From positions 62,001 to 126,000 of the forward strand of contig NZ_FNVT01000023.1 in assembly GCF_900108335.1 (NCBI RefSeq): a stretch of DNA of 64,000 nt, given 5' to 3'. Both the position numbers and the translations under genes were made by a program. The notes under the pieces are model-generated. The model searched no databases, was not told the origin of the DNA, and worked only from the letters and a program-made list of their open reading frames with translations. Shown piece after piece: positions 33,439 to 41,879 of the stretch. Every line of letters starts with the position of its first letter. The first letter of the stretch is position 1. The DNA is from Nonomuraea solani. GTDB lineage: Bacteria > Actinomycetota > Actinomycetes > Streptosporangiales > Streptosporangiaceae.

Positions 33439-35448
33439 CTACCTCGCCGGCGCGTACCCGGCGGGCCGGGTGGTGAACGTGCCCCGGCCCTGCGTACGGC
33501 TGCGCAGCCCGGTCGCGTACCCGAACACCTCGGCCAGCGGCACCACGGCGGTGATCACCACCGTGCCGGCCCGCGCCACCGAGCCCGAGACGCGGCCGCG
33601 CCGGGCGGCCAGGTCGCCCAGCACCCCGCCGGCCATGTCGTCCGGCACGGTGACCGTGACCTCCACCACCGGCTCCAGCAGCACCATCGCGCAGGCACGC
33701 AGCGCCTCGCGCAGCCCGAGCCGGCCGGCCGTCCGGAACGCCAGGTCCGAGGAGTCCTTGCTGTGCGTGGCCCCGTCGGTCAGCGTGACCTTCAGGCCCG
33801 TCACCGGATGACCGCCGAGCGGGCCGTCCGACAGCGCGTCGCGGCAGCCGGCCTCGACCGCCCGCACGTACTCGCGCGGCACCCGGCCGCCCGTGACCGT
33901 GGAGGCGAACGCGAAGCCCTCCGCCAGCGGTTCGACGTCGAGCACCACGTGGGCGTACTGCCCGGCGCCGCCGTCCTGCTTGACGTGCCGGTACAGCAGC
34001 CCCGACACCCCGCGCCCGACCGTCTCCCGAAGCGAGACCTGCGGCCGGCCCACGCCGACCTCCAGCCCGTGGTCGCGGCGCAGCTTCTCCGCCGCCACCT
34101 CCAGGTGCAGCTCGCCCATCCCGGACAGCAGGGTCTGCCCGGTCTCGGCGTCGGACCGTACGGTCAGCGAGGGGTCCTCCTCGGCCAGCCGCGCCAGCGC
34201 CGTCGCCAGCCGGTCGCCGTCGGTGCTCCTGCGCGCCTCGACGGCCACCGACACGACCGGTTCGGTCGCGTTCGGGGGCTCCAGCAGCAGCGGAGCCTGC
34301 GGCGCGCACAGGGTCGTCCCGGTACGGGCCCCCTTCGGGCCGACCACCGCGACGATGTCCCCGGCCACCGCCCGGTCCACCTCGGTGTGCCGGTCGGCCT
34401 GGACACGCAGAATGCGGCCGATCCGCTCATTACGTCCTGTGCCGGTGTCCAGCACCGTGTCCCCCTTCCGCATCGTCCCCGCGTAGATCCGCACGTACGT
34501 CAGCCGCCCGGTGGCCGTCGAGCTCACCTTGAACACCAGCGCGGCCAGCGGCGCCTCCGGGTCGGCCGCCCGGACCTCGCCCTCCTGCCCGCGCACCGCC
34601 GGCACGTCCAGCGGCGAGGGCAGGTAGCGCACGACGGCGTCCAGCAGCGGCTCGACCCCGCGATCGCGGTAGGCGGAACCGCACAGCACCACCAGGCCCT
34701 CGCCGGTACGGGTCAGGTCGCGCAGCGCGGCGGCCAGCGTCGCGGCGGAGATCGACGGTTCGGCGCAGAACTCCTCCAGCGCGCCCGGATGCAGCTCGGC
34801 CACCGCCTCCTCCAGCGTCCGCCGGCGCCGCCGCGCCTCGCCGAGCAGGTCATCGGGCACCGGCCCGTCCACCAGCCGGTCGCCCCACACGAGCGCCCGC
34901 ATGCCGACCAGGTCGACCACGCCGCTGAATTCGTCCTCACGACCGATCGGCATTTGCACCACCAACGGAGCCGGATGCAGCCGCCGGCGGATCGACTCGA
35001 CGGCGGCGTCGAGGTCGGCGCCCGCGCGGTCCAGCTTGTTGACGAACGCGACGCGCGGGACGCCGTACCGGTCGGCCCGCCGCCACACGGACTCGCTCTG
35101 CGGCTCGACCCCAGCGACGCCGTCGAACACCGCGATCGCGCCGTCGAGCACCCGCAGCGAACGCTCCACCTCGTCGGAGAAGTCGACGTGTCCCGGGGTG
35201 TCGATCAGGTTGATCCGGTGCCCGTCCCAGTCGCAGCTCACCGCGGCGGCGAAGATGGTGATGCCACGGTCGCGCTCCTGGGAGTCGAAGTCGGTGACGG
35301 TCGTGCCGTCGTGCACCTCGCCGCGCTTGTAGGTGGCGCCCGACAGGTACAGCATCCGCTCGGTGACGGTGGTCTTGCCGGCGTCGACGTGGGCGAGGAT
35401 GCCGATGTTACGTACGGTGGTCAGAGGGTTGAAGACTTGAGCGCGCAC
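33439..35448 (-). CDS. EF-G-like translational GTPase (ribosomal protection type)
   Basis: The 669-residue protein has all EF-G/TetM domains: G domain with AHVDAGKT (19-26), DTPGH (83-87) and NKLD (137-140), then domains II to V (GMGELHLEV in domain III; GRVSGSVARAGTVVITA in domain V). It is slightly shorter than housekeeping EF-G (about 700 residues). Actinomycetes carry extra copies of this kind next to antibiotic loci, and OtrA/TetM relatives protect ribosomes from tetracycline. Sequence alone does not decide between a second EF-G and a protection factor. The 36-codon leader ORF 62 bp upstream favours drug- or stress-induced expression. Start is GTG, with AGGG upstream. Confidence 0.85.
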   Translation of the reverse strand: MRAQVFNPLTTVRNIGILAHVDAGKTTVTERMLYLSGATYKRGEVHDGTTVTDFDSQERDRGITIFAAAVSCDWDGHRINLIDTPGHVDFSDEVERSLRVLDGAIAVFDGVAGVEPQSESVWRRADRYGVPRVAFVNKLDRAGADLDAAVESIRRRLHPAPLVVQMPIGREDEFSGVVDLVGMRALVWGDRLVDGPVPDDLLGEARRRRRTLEEAVAELHPGALEEFCAEPSISAATLAAALRDLTRTGEGLVVLCGSAYRDRGVEPLLDAVVRYLPSPLDVPAVRGQEGEVRAADPEAPLAALVFKVSSTATGRLTYVRIYAGTMRKGDTVLDTGTGRNERIGRILRVQADRHTEVDRAVAGDIVAVVGPKGARTGTTLCAPQAPLLLEPPNATEPVVSVAVEARRSTDGDRLATALARLAEEDPSLTVRSDAETGQTLLSGMGELHLEVAAEKLRRDHGLEVGVGRPQVSLRETVGRGVSGLLYRHVKQDGGAGQYAHVVLDVEPLAEGFAFASTVTGGRVPREYVRAVEAGCRDALSDGPLGGHPVTGLKVTLTDGATHSKDSSDLAFRTAGRLGLREALRACAMVLLEPVVEVTVTVPDDMAGGVLGDLAARRGRVSGSVARAGTVVITAVVPLAEVFGYATGLRSRTQGRGTFTTRPAGYAPAR

Positions 35449-35510
35449 GGCCCATGACCCTTTCGGGAATCGTGGAACAGGACAGCGCGATTTCGCCCCG
35501 TGTCGTTACG

Positions 35511-35621
35511 TCAGGGCGTCGACCAGTGGCGGCCGCGCAGCCGGCACCGGGACGCCGAAGACACCAGGATCACCTCGTAGCGCGACGCGGGAATGACGGC
35601 GGTGCCGAAGTTGTGACGCAC
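35511..35621 (-). CDS. Leader peptide ORF before the EF-G-like gene
   Basis: GTG 35621 with GGAG about 9 nt upstream opens a 36-codon frame. It starts VRHNFGTAVIPASRYEV, continues ILVSSASRCRLRGR and ends HWSTP. It stops 62 bp before the GTPase start on the same strand. The short length, good ribosome binding site and position suggest a regulatory leader whose translation or stalling controls the downstream gene, as known for TetM, Erm and ABC-F genes. No classical attenuator stem with T-run was found in the 62-bp spacer. A chance ORF cannot be excluded. Confidence 0.55.
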   Translation of the reverse strand: MRHNFGTAVIPASRYEVILVSSASRCRLRGRHWSTP

Positions 35622-35849
35622 GGCCGGGCTCCTTTCCTCGCGTCGTCGTTGGTGTCCGTGGCGAGTGTAGTGACCGGGGTTCGGAGGAGAAACCGGTTTT
35701 TGGGCCGCCTTTTCGGCGTGCGGGGCAGGTTCATCACGACGACGCCTGGACGCCCCCGGTGAGAGACACGGCCGTCATGTCGGCATGGCGACGATAGGCG
35801 CGAGACCCCCCATCAGGGCTTCAGGGCTCCAGGGAAGGAACACGCGCCC

Positions 35850-36581
35850 ATGACGATCTCTGTTGACACCGGTCGGTACACGGTCGGCCTGGCCATGAGC
35901 GCCGCCGACCTGCAGGCGGCCCAGCGGCTCAGGTACGCGGTCTTCGCCGAGGAGATGGGGGCGCGGCTCGACAGCCCCGTCTCCGGCCTCGACGTGGACC
36001 GGTTCGACGCCTACTGCGACCATCTCCTCGTCCGCGACGGCCGCGAGGTCGTCGGAACCTACCGGCTGCTGCCCCCGGGGCGGGCCGAGCGGCTCTACTC
36101 CGACGGCGAGTTCGACCTCTCCGCCCTCGCGCCCCTGCGCAAGGGCCTGGTCGAGGCCGGCCGCACCTGCGTGCACCCCGACCACCGCAACGGCACCGTG
36201 GTGGCGCTGATGTGGGCCGGGATCGCCCGCTACATGGTGTCCGGCGGCCACCAGTGGCTGGCCGGCTGCTGCTCGGTGCCCCTCGACGACCGGGGCGCGC
36301 TGGCGGCCGCGGTGGTGGACCGGGTGCCGCTGGGGCCGGAGCAGTACCGGGTGACGCCGCGTACGCCGTGGCGGGGGCGCGGCGTGGCCCTGCCCGACCG
36401 GTTCGTGGCGCCCGCGCTGATGCGGGGATATCTGCGGCTGGGGGCGTGGGTGTGCGGGGAGCCCGCCCACGACCGGGACTTCGGTACGGCGGACTTCTTC
36501 CTGCTGCTGTCGATGGCGAACGTGAACACCCGCTACCTGCGCCACTTCCTGAACGAGCCGCCTGCCGGGCGGCTGCCGTGA
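35850..36581 (+). CDS. OlsB-like N-acyltransferase (ornithine lipid synthesis, first step)
   Basis: The 243-residue protein of the hemolysin/OlsB GNAT-like family carries AQRLRYAVFAEEMG near residue 25, DAYCDHLLVRD, VVGTYRLLPP and EAGRTCVHPDHRNG. These motifs mark L-ornithine N-alpha-acyltransferases, which attach a 3-hydroxyacyl chain from ACP to ornithine. The next gene, an acylglycerol-phosphate-type acyltransferase, overlaps by 4 bp (GTGA), the partner expected for the second acylation. Together they form a cytoplasmic-membrane pathway for phosphorus-free ornithine lipids. The link to ornithine as opposed to another amino acid is from family knowledge. Confidence 0.8.
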   Translation: MTISVDTGRYTVGLAMSAADLQAAQRLRYAVFAEEMGARLDSPVSGLDVDRFDAYCDHLLVRDGREVVGTYRLLPPGRAERLYSDGEFDLSALAPLRKGLVEAGRTCVHPDHRNGTVVALMWAGIARYMVSGGHQWLAGCCSVPLDDRGALAAAVVDRVPLGPEQYRVTPRTPWRGRGVALPDRFVAPALMRGYLRLGAWVCGEPAHDRDFGTADFFLLLSMANVNTRYLRHFLNEPPAGRLP

Positions 36582-37471
36582 GCACGGTCGTTTTCGAGCG
36601 GGACCACCGGGCGGTTGCCCTTCCGCCACCTGCGGTGGGGGACCCCTTTCCGTCGCCCGCGGTCGCCGCGCGGGGCAATCCCTGGCGGCCGCTCAGTCCC
36701 TGCACACCCGCCACCTGCATGGCGCCCGCGGTGGCCGTCGCCGGTCGTGTCCGGCAGGCGGCCCGGTTCCTGGGCGCGCTTCTCGTGGTGCTCGCCGGTG
36801 TGCCGCTGGCCCTGGCGGGCCGGGGCTGCTCGGCCGCCCGCCGGGCCCGGATCACGGGGGCGTGGGCCCGGACGCTCCTGCGCGCGCTCGGCCTCCGCCT
36901 CCGGGTCGGCGGCGCCCAGGAGGCCGGCGGGGGAGGGGCGCTGCTGGTCGCCAACCACGTGTCCTGGCTGGACCCCCTGGTCATCGCGGCCACGGTGCCG
37001 TCCAAGCCGCTGGCCAAGCGGGAGGTCGCCGGCTGGCCGATCGTCCGCACGCTGGTCGCCGGGGCCGGGGCGCTGTTCATCGACAGAGAACGGCTCTACG
37101 CGCTGCCGTCCGCCGTGGCCGCCGTCGCCGGTGCGCTCAGGGCGGGGGACACGGTGGTGGCCTTTCCCGAGGGCACCACGTGGTGCGGGCGCGGGATGGG
37201 CGGGTTCCGGCCGGCCGTGTTCCAGGCGGCCATCGACGCGGGCGCCACCGTCCGCCCGGTCACGCTGCGCTACCGCGAAGGCGGCGAGTCCTCGACGCGA
37301 GCCGGTTTCGTGGGCGACGACTCGCTGCTCGCCTCCATCCTGCGGGTGACCGCCACCCGCCGGCTGACCGTCGAGGTGACCCTGCTGGCGCCCGTACATC
37401 CATCGGGGGAACGCGCCGCGCTGGCGCGGAGCGTCGAGGCTCAGGTGCGTGCGGGTTTGATGCACCCCTGA
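36578..37471 (+). CDS. OlsA/PlsC-like O-acyltransferase
   Basis: The 297-residue protein from GTG 36578 overlaps the previous stop as GTGA. A proline-rich N-terminus is followed by a hydrophobic segment (ARFLGALLVVLAGVPLALAG in 61-81 region). The acyltransferase core has block I NHVSWLD (126-132, the H-x4-D catalytic motif) and block III FPEGTTW (196-202). Coupling to the OlsB-like gene suggests it acylates the hydroxyl of lyso-ornithine lipid. Activity as a 1-acylglycerol-3-phosphate acyltransferase is the alternative. Confidence 0.85.
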   Translation: MSTVVFERDHRAVALPPPAVGDPFPSPAVAARGNPWRPLSPCTPATCMAPAVAVAGRVRQAARFLGALLVVLAGVPLALAGRGCSAARRARITGAWARTLLRALGLRLRVGGAQEAGGGGALLVANHVSWLDPLVIAATVPSKPLAKREVAGWPIVRTLVAGAGALFIDRERLYALPSAVAAVAGALRAGDTVVAFPEGTTWCGRGMGGFRPAVFQAAIDAGATVRPVTLRYREGGESSTRAGFVGDDSLLASILRVTATRRLTVEVTLLAPVHPSGERAALARSVEAQVRAGLMHP

Positions 37472-37479
37472 CGATGGTA

Positions 37480-37593
37480 GGGGCCTGCTTAGCAGGGGAA
37501 ATGGAGATCGCCCCGCTATCGGAAGCCTTCCACGGAAGGCGTGAAAGGCGGTCTCCGCGGTTTCGACAGAGACCGCCGGATCGGGGGAACCCA
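37480..37593 (+). promoter_or_regulatory. Structured 5' leader, possible cyclic-di-AMP-type riboswitch
   Basis: The leader contains a stem GGCGGTCTC / GAGACCGCC (around 37548-37578) and a smaller stem around GGAAGCCTTCC. It ends GGATCGGGGGAACCCA directly before ATG. The GGGGGAACCCA ending recalls the 3' part of ydaO-type leaders that precede cell-wall genes in actinomycetes. The 5' conserved part was not recognised, so this is tentative. Confidence 0.3.
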
Positions 37594-37866
37594 ATGCGCA
37601 AGACGCTCACCGGGCTGGGCCTGGCGTTCTTCTTGACGCTGGTCCCGGCCGCCGCGGCGTCGGCCGACACGCCGGTCGCGCCCGTCGGGCAGAGCCAGGT
37701 CACACCGGCACCGCAGAACGAGATGAGGGACGAGGGCGGCGGAAACGCCGGAATGTGGGGCCTTCTGGGCCTGCTCGGCCTGCTGGGACTGGCCGGGATG
37801 CGCAAGCAGCGTAACCACATCGGCACCGCCGAGCACGTACCGCATCGCAAGCCTCAGCACCACTGA
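37594..37866 (+). CDS. Small surface protein with WGxxGLLGLLG membrane anchor
   Basis: The 90-residue protein has a signal peptide (MRKTLTGLGLAFFLTLVPAA start, cleaved near ASA), a short polar segment, and a C-terminal MWGLLGLLGLLGLAGMRKQ followed by a basic tail. This layout matches WGxxGxxG/CTERM-like anchoring signals of actinobacterial small surface proteins. The remaining mature segment is only about 25 residues, so the function is unknown. A structured leader precedes it. Confidence 0.75.
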   Translation: MRKTLTGLGLAFFLTLVPAAAASADTPVAPVGQSQVTPAPQNEMRDEGGGNAGMWGLLGLLGLLGLAGMRKQRNHIGTAEHVPHRKPQHH

Positions 37867-37901
37867 GGGGGATAGGGCCGTCCGGCCCTGATGTCCAAGG
37901 T

Positions 37902-37931
37902 GACACGGCTGCCGAACAAGTCAGCCGTGTC
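37902..37931. terminator. Hairpin between the surface protein gene and the iron importer
   Basis: GACACGGCT (37902-37910) pairs with AGCCGTGTC (37923-37931) across 12 nt. A second small stem AGGGCCG/CGGCCCT lies at 37874-37889. No T-run is present. Confidence 0.5.
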
Positions 37932-37943
37932 CCGCCGTTGGCG

Positions 37944-37980
37944 TTGATCGGCTCCCATCGCTAAGGTTAGGCTCGCCTTA
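37944..37980 (+). promoter_or_regulatory. Iron-regulated promoter with DmdR/IdeR box
   Basis: TTGATC (37944-37949) and TAGGCT (37968-37973) are 18 bp apart. TAAGGTTAGGCTCGCCTTA (37962-37980) matches 15 of 19 positions of the actinobacterial iron box TTAGGTTAGGCTAACCTAA and covers the -10 box. Repression by a DtxR-family regulator with Fe2+ is expected. Confidence 0.8.
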
Positions 37981-38011
37981 TTTAGGTGCCTTAACGTTAG
38001 AGGAGCCGTAC

Positions 38012-39037
38012 TTGACCCGCGTACTCGCCCTTGTGGCGCTCGTACTGATCACCATCGTGGGCTGCGGCTCGACAGCACCCACGGCCACGCCTGCCGCCGC
38101 CCCGGCCACGTCCGGTGCCGCGGGGGCCTTTCCCGTGACATTGCCGCACAAGTACGGCAGCACCACGATCACGGCCGCCCCCAAGCGCGTCGTCACCGTA
38201 GGTCTCCTGGAGCAGGACTCACTGCTCGCCCTCGGTATCGTTCCGGTGGGCACCACGGAGTGGTTCGGCAACTACCCCGGCGCGATCGGTGAGTGGGCCA
38301 AGGGCAAGCTCGGCGGTGCCGCCCTGCCGACGGTGCTCAAGGACACCGGCAGCGGCCCGCAGTTCGAGAAGATCGCGGCGCTCAAGCCCGACCTGATCCT
38401 GGGCCTGTACTCCGGGCTGACCAAGGAGCAGTACGAGACGCTGTCGAAGATCGCGCCGACCGTCGCCCAGCCCAAGGAGTACATCGACTACGGCATCCCG
38501 TGGCAGGAGGTCACCAAGAAGGTCGGCGCCGCCGTCGGCAAGCCCGCCGACGCCGACCAACTGGTCAAGGACGTCGAGGCCCGCTTCACCAAGGTCCAGC
38601 AGGAGCACCCCGAGTTCAAGGAGGCCACCGGCCTCATGGCCACCCTGTACGAGGGCTACTTCATCTTCGGCAGCCAGGACCCGCGCAACCGCCTGCTCGG
38701 CTCGCTCGGCTTCAAGCTCCCCGACGACCTCGACAAGGCCATCGGCGACAAGTTCGGCGCCAACATCAGCAGGGAACGGCTCGACCTGGTCGACACCGGC
38801 GTGATCGTCTGGAGCGTGACCGACACCGCCAAGGGCGAGGCCACGCTGCACGGCGACAGCGTTTACAAGGGTCTCGACGTGGTGAAGGAGGGCCGCGAGG
38901 TCTACCTGCCGGAGAACACCCCGCCGAGCGACGCGGTCGCCTTCCTCACCGTGCTCAGCGTTCCGTACGTGCTCGACACCCTCGTCCCGCGCCTCGCGGC
39001 CGCGGTGGACGGCGACCCGGGCACCAAGACGTCGTGA
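38012..39037 (+). CDS. Iron-siderophore ABC transporter binding lipoprotein
   Basis: The TTG start with GAGGAG 7 nt upstream opens a 341-residue lipoprotein (lipobox IVGC, C18). The mature part has the FecB/FhuD-type class III binding fold: PKRVVTVGLLEQDSLLALGI in the first lobe, ALKPDLILGLYSGLTKEQYE, and a long linking helix. It is the first gene behind an iron box and overlaps the permease gene by 4 bp. The substrate is probably a hydroxamate or mixed ferric siderophore. Confidence 0.93.
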   Translation: MTRVLALVALVLITIVGCGSTAPTATPAAAPATSGAAGAFPVTLPHKYGSTTITAAPKRVVTVGLLEQDSLLALGIVPVGTTEWFGNYPGAIGEWAKGKLGGAALPTVLKDTGSGPQFEKIAALKPDLILGLYSGLTKEQYETLSKIAPTVAQPKEYIDYGIPWQEVTKKVGAAVGKPADADQLVKDVEARFTKVQQEHPEFKEATGLMATLYEGYFIFGSQDPRNRLLGSLGFKLPDDLDKAIGDKFGANISRERLDLVDTGVIVWSVTDTAKGEATLHGDSVYKGLDVVKEGREVYLPENTPPSDAVAFLTVLSVPYVLDTLVPRLAAAVDGDPGTKTS

Positions 39038-40035
39038 AAGCCCTCGGGGCCGCCGCCGTCGCGCTGATCGTGGTGTGCCTGCTCTCACTGTCGCTCGGCG
39101 CGCGGGCGGTCCCGCCCGACCAGGTGATCGGGGCGCTGATGGGAACCGTGACCGACCAGGACGTCCTCGACGTCGTCTGGGCGGTACGCGTCCCGCGCAC
39201 CCTCGTCGGCATCCTGGCCGGGGCGGCGCTCGCGCTGTCGGGCGCCCTCATGCAGGCGCTCACCCGCAACCCCCTGGCCGACCCGGGCATCCTGGGCGTC
39301 AGCGCCGGGGCGTCGTTCGCCGTCGTCCTGGCCATCGGCGTGGCGGGAGTGGCGGCCCCGGCCGGGTTCGTGTGGTTCGCGTTCGCGGGGGCGCTGGTGG
39401 CCAGCGTCCTCGTGTACGGCCTGGCCGGGCTCGGCCGCGACGGCATGACCCCGGTCAAGCTGGCGCTGGCCGGGGTCGCGGTCACCTTCCTGCTCAGCTC
39501 GGTGACCAGCGCGTTCGTGCTGGTGGACCCGGAGTCGCTGAGCAGGTACCGGTTCTGGTCGGCGGGGTCGCTGTCGGGCGCGGGCGGGCAACTGCTGCCG
39601 CAGCTCCTGCCGTTCGTGGCCGTGGGGGCCGTACTGGCGCTCACCTGCGGCTCCGCCCTCAACAGCCTGGCGCTCGGCGACGACGTGGCCCGCGGCCTGG
39701 GCCGCAAGGTCGGTCTGGTACGCATCCAGGGCGCCGTCGCCGTCATGCTCCTCACCGGGTCCGCCGTGGCGGCCATCGGGCCTGTCGTCTTCGTCGGGCT
39801 CGTCGTGCCGTATGTGGCGCGGGCCCTCGCCGGGCGGGGCGGCGGCTCGGAGGCCGACCACCGGCTGCTGCTGCCGGTGGCGGCGCTGCTCGGGCCCTGT
39901 CTGCTGTTGACGGCCGACGTGGTGGGGCGGGTGGTCGCGCCGCCGATCGAGGTGCAGGCGGGGTTGCTGGTGGCGTTCATCGGCGGCCCGTTCTTCGTCA
40001 TCCTGGCCCGCCGCCGGCGACTCGCGGAGTTGTGA
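39034..40035 (+). CDS. FecCD-family siderophore permease (first)
   Basis: The 333-residue permease from GTG 39034 (GTGA overlap) has about nine to ten transmembrane helices. It shows the FecCD signatures RVPRTLVGILAGAALALSGA and MQALTRNPLADPGILGVSAG. It overlaps the second permease by 1 bp (TGATG). It forms the heterodimeric BtuC-type channel. Confidence 0.93.
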   Translation: MKALGAAAVALIVVCLLSLSLGARAVPPDQVIGALMGTVTDQDVLDVVWAVRVPRTLVGILAGAALALSGALMQALTRNPLADPGILGVSAGASFAVVLAIGVAGVAAPAGFVWFAFAGALVASVLVYGLAGLGRDGMTPVKLALAGVAVTFLLSSVTSAFVLVDPESLSRYRFWSAGSLSGAGGQLLPQLLPFVAVGAVLALTCGSALNSLALGDDVARGLGRKVGLVRIQGAVAVMLLTGSAVAAIGPVVFVGLVVPYVARALAGRGGGSEADHRLLLPVAALLGPCLLLTADVVGRVVAPPIEVQAGLLVAFIGGPFFVILARRRRLAEL

Positions 40036-41330
40036 TGCGTGAACCAACGAGCGGCCCCGCACCTTCGGACACGTCGGCTGATGCCTTTTCGGAGGCGTCT
40101 GCTGAGGCGTCTTCTGGGGCTTTCGCAGAGGAGGCATCCCAGATGCGTTCAGGGGCGGCCTCCGGCGAGGCATCCGAGCCGGAATCCCGCGCTCGCGCCG
40201 CCACAGCGCCTCCAGAGGCGCTCCCCGAGGCACCCTTCGGGCGGACGAACCGGGAGCCCGTCACCTTCGGGGGGATGAACCGGGAGCCTGTCACCTTCGG
40301 GCGGACAAGCAGAGCCATTGCCTTCCGGCTGACCATGCCGCCGATCTCCGGTGTGCTGCGCCCGCGCGTCATCCTGGTCTGCCTGGCCACCGCCGCCGCC
40401 GCGTTCCTGGCCTTCTGCCTGGGAATCGGGCTCGGGGAGATCCAGCTCGGCCTCGGCGAGGTCGTACAGTCGCTGCTCGGCACGGGCGACCAGGGCACGG
40501 CGTTCGTCGTCCAGGAGTTGCGCCTGCCCAGGGCACTGACCGGCCTCCTGGCGGGCGTCGCGTTCGGCCTGTCGGGCGCCCTGTTCCAGACGATGACCCG
40601 CAACCCGCTGGCCAGCCCCGACATGATCGGCGTCACCCAGGGAGCCGGAGTGGCGGTGGTGGCCGGGCTCGTCCTCGGAGTCGGCTCCGGCCTGCACCTG
40701 CTGGGCTTTGCCGGGGCGGTGGCGGCGGCGCTGGTGACGTACCTGCTGGCATACCGGCGCGGCACGACGGGCGGCCGCATCGTCCTGGTCGGCATCGGCC
40801 TGTCGTGGATCTGCACGAGCGCCACCGAGTACCTCATGGTCATCAGCGGCGACTTCCAGGCCCAGCAGGCCCTCGGCTGGCTGTTCGGCAACCTGAACGG
40901 CCGCACCTGGGACCACGTCACCCCCCTGGCCATCGCCCTGGCCCTCCTGATCCCTTTCACCCTCCTCCTGAACCAGTGGACCCGAGTCCTCCAGTTGGGC
41001 GACGAGGTGGCGACCGTCCTGGGCGCCCGAGTCCAGACAGCCCGCCTGTCCATGCTGATGACAGGAGTCGCGCTGGTCGCCTTCGGCACGGCGGCGGCAG
41101 GCCCGGTCGCCTTCGTAGCCCTCGCCGCCCCTCAGATAGCCCAACGCCTCTCCCAATCAGCCAGCCCCCCACCGTTGGCCTCAGGCTTGACCGGCGCCTT
41201 CTTGATCCTGACCGCCGACCTGATAGCCCGCCTGCTGATCCCGGACGTAGAACTCCCGGTCGGCGTGGTCACAGGCGCCTTGGGAGCCCCGTTGCTCCTG
41301 TGGCTGTTGACCCGAGCCCGCCGCCAGTAG
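40035..41330 (+). CDS. FecCD-family siderophore permease (second) with repeat-bearing N-terminal extension
   Basis: The 431-residue protein comprises about 100 cytosolic N-terminal residues that are acidic and rich in Ala/Ser/Glu, then a complete FecCD permease (RLPRALTGLLAGVAFGLSGA, TMTRNPLASPDMIGVTQGAG). The extension contains two and a half copies of a 30-bp repeat encoding FGRTNREPVT (40236-40310). ATG 40035 overlaps the previous stop as TGATG, which supports the long form. An internal start before the first helix is possible. No ABC ATPase follows, so the importer must borrow one. Confidence 0.88.
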   Translation: MREPTSGPAPSDTSADAFSEASAEASSGAFAEEASQMRSGAASGEASEPESRARAATAPPEALPEAPFGRTNREPVTFGGMNREPVTFGRTSRAIAFRLTMPPISGVLRPRVILVCLATAAAAFLAFCLGIGLGEIQLGLGEVVQSLLGTGDQGTAFVVQELRLPRALTGLLAGVAFGLSGALFQTMTRNPLASPDMIGVTQGAGVAVVAGLVLGVGSGLHLLGFAGAVAAALVTYLLAYRRGTTGGRIVLVGIGLSWICTSATEYLMVISGDFQAQQALGWLFGNLNGRTWDHVTPLAIALALLIPFTLLLNQWTRVLQLGDEVATVLGARVQTARLSMLMTGVALVAFGTAAAGPVAFVALAAPQIAQRLSQSASPPPLASGLTGAFLILTADLIARLLIPDVELPVGVVTGALGAPLLLWLLTRARRQ

Positions 41331-41879
41331 GTCCACAGACCGGGGGACGGGGCCGTCCAAAAGGACTTCGCCGGGGAGCGCTACGCGCCCATATTCAGGC
41401 GCCTCCCCCGACGCCTGCGGCGTCCAGTCGGCCCACCCGCTGACCACCGAAGCGGTGGGCCGACAACACCCTGCCCGACCAGGAGCGTCGCCGATCCGGG
41501 TCTACTGGCAGGCAATTCATGGATGCAGTGGCCCCGTTCCGCGACCTCATTGGCGCGCAAGGCGTAGCAGTGGGTTGGATCCGGGCCCTGGGCTCTGGTG
41601 TCTCCGAACCTCCCGCTTGGCTGGAGGTGATTGCCGAGGTGCGGGCTCGCCACCTCAACTCCGATCGGCGCGCTTGCTCCAGCACCTACTCCCATCCCAA
41701 GGAACGCCATCAGGAAGTCCTGGCGCTCACTCTTCTCCCAGATGGAGATCAGCCGCGGCGCCCTCCAGGCAGACGACCTCGTCGAACGGACAGTTGTCGA
41801 GCATGATGAGCGGGTCTTCCTCGGCTTGTGCGTCGCCGCCTCAAACATGGACGGTTGCGGTGACTGAGCGCGGTCGTGG
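41331..41879. other. Gene-poor spacer with hairpin and possible gene relic
   Basis: No intact gene is supported. GTCGGCCCACC (41427-41437) pairs with GGTGGGCCGAC (41454-41464), a stable stem that could end transcription from both sides. From 41519 to 41867 two plus-strand frames show coding-like third-position GC in turn (WIRALGSGVSEPPAWLEV, then MEISRGALQADDLVERTVVE in a shifted frame). This may be a frameshifted relic of an unrecognised gene. Confidence 0.35.

Noticed and set aside
33439..35448. Calling the EF-G-like gene a definite tetracycline resistance gene
   Set aside because: Domains are shared by EF-G and TetM-type proteins, and no decisive loop residue could be read by eye. The neutral call was kept.
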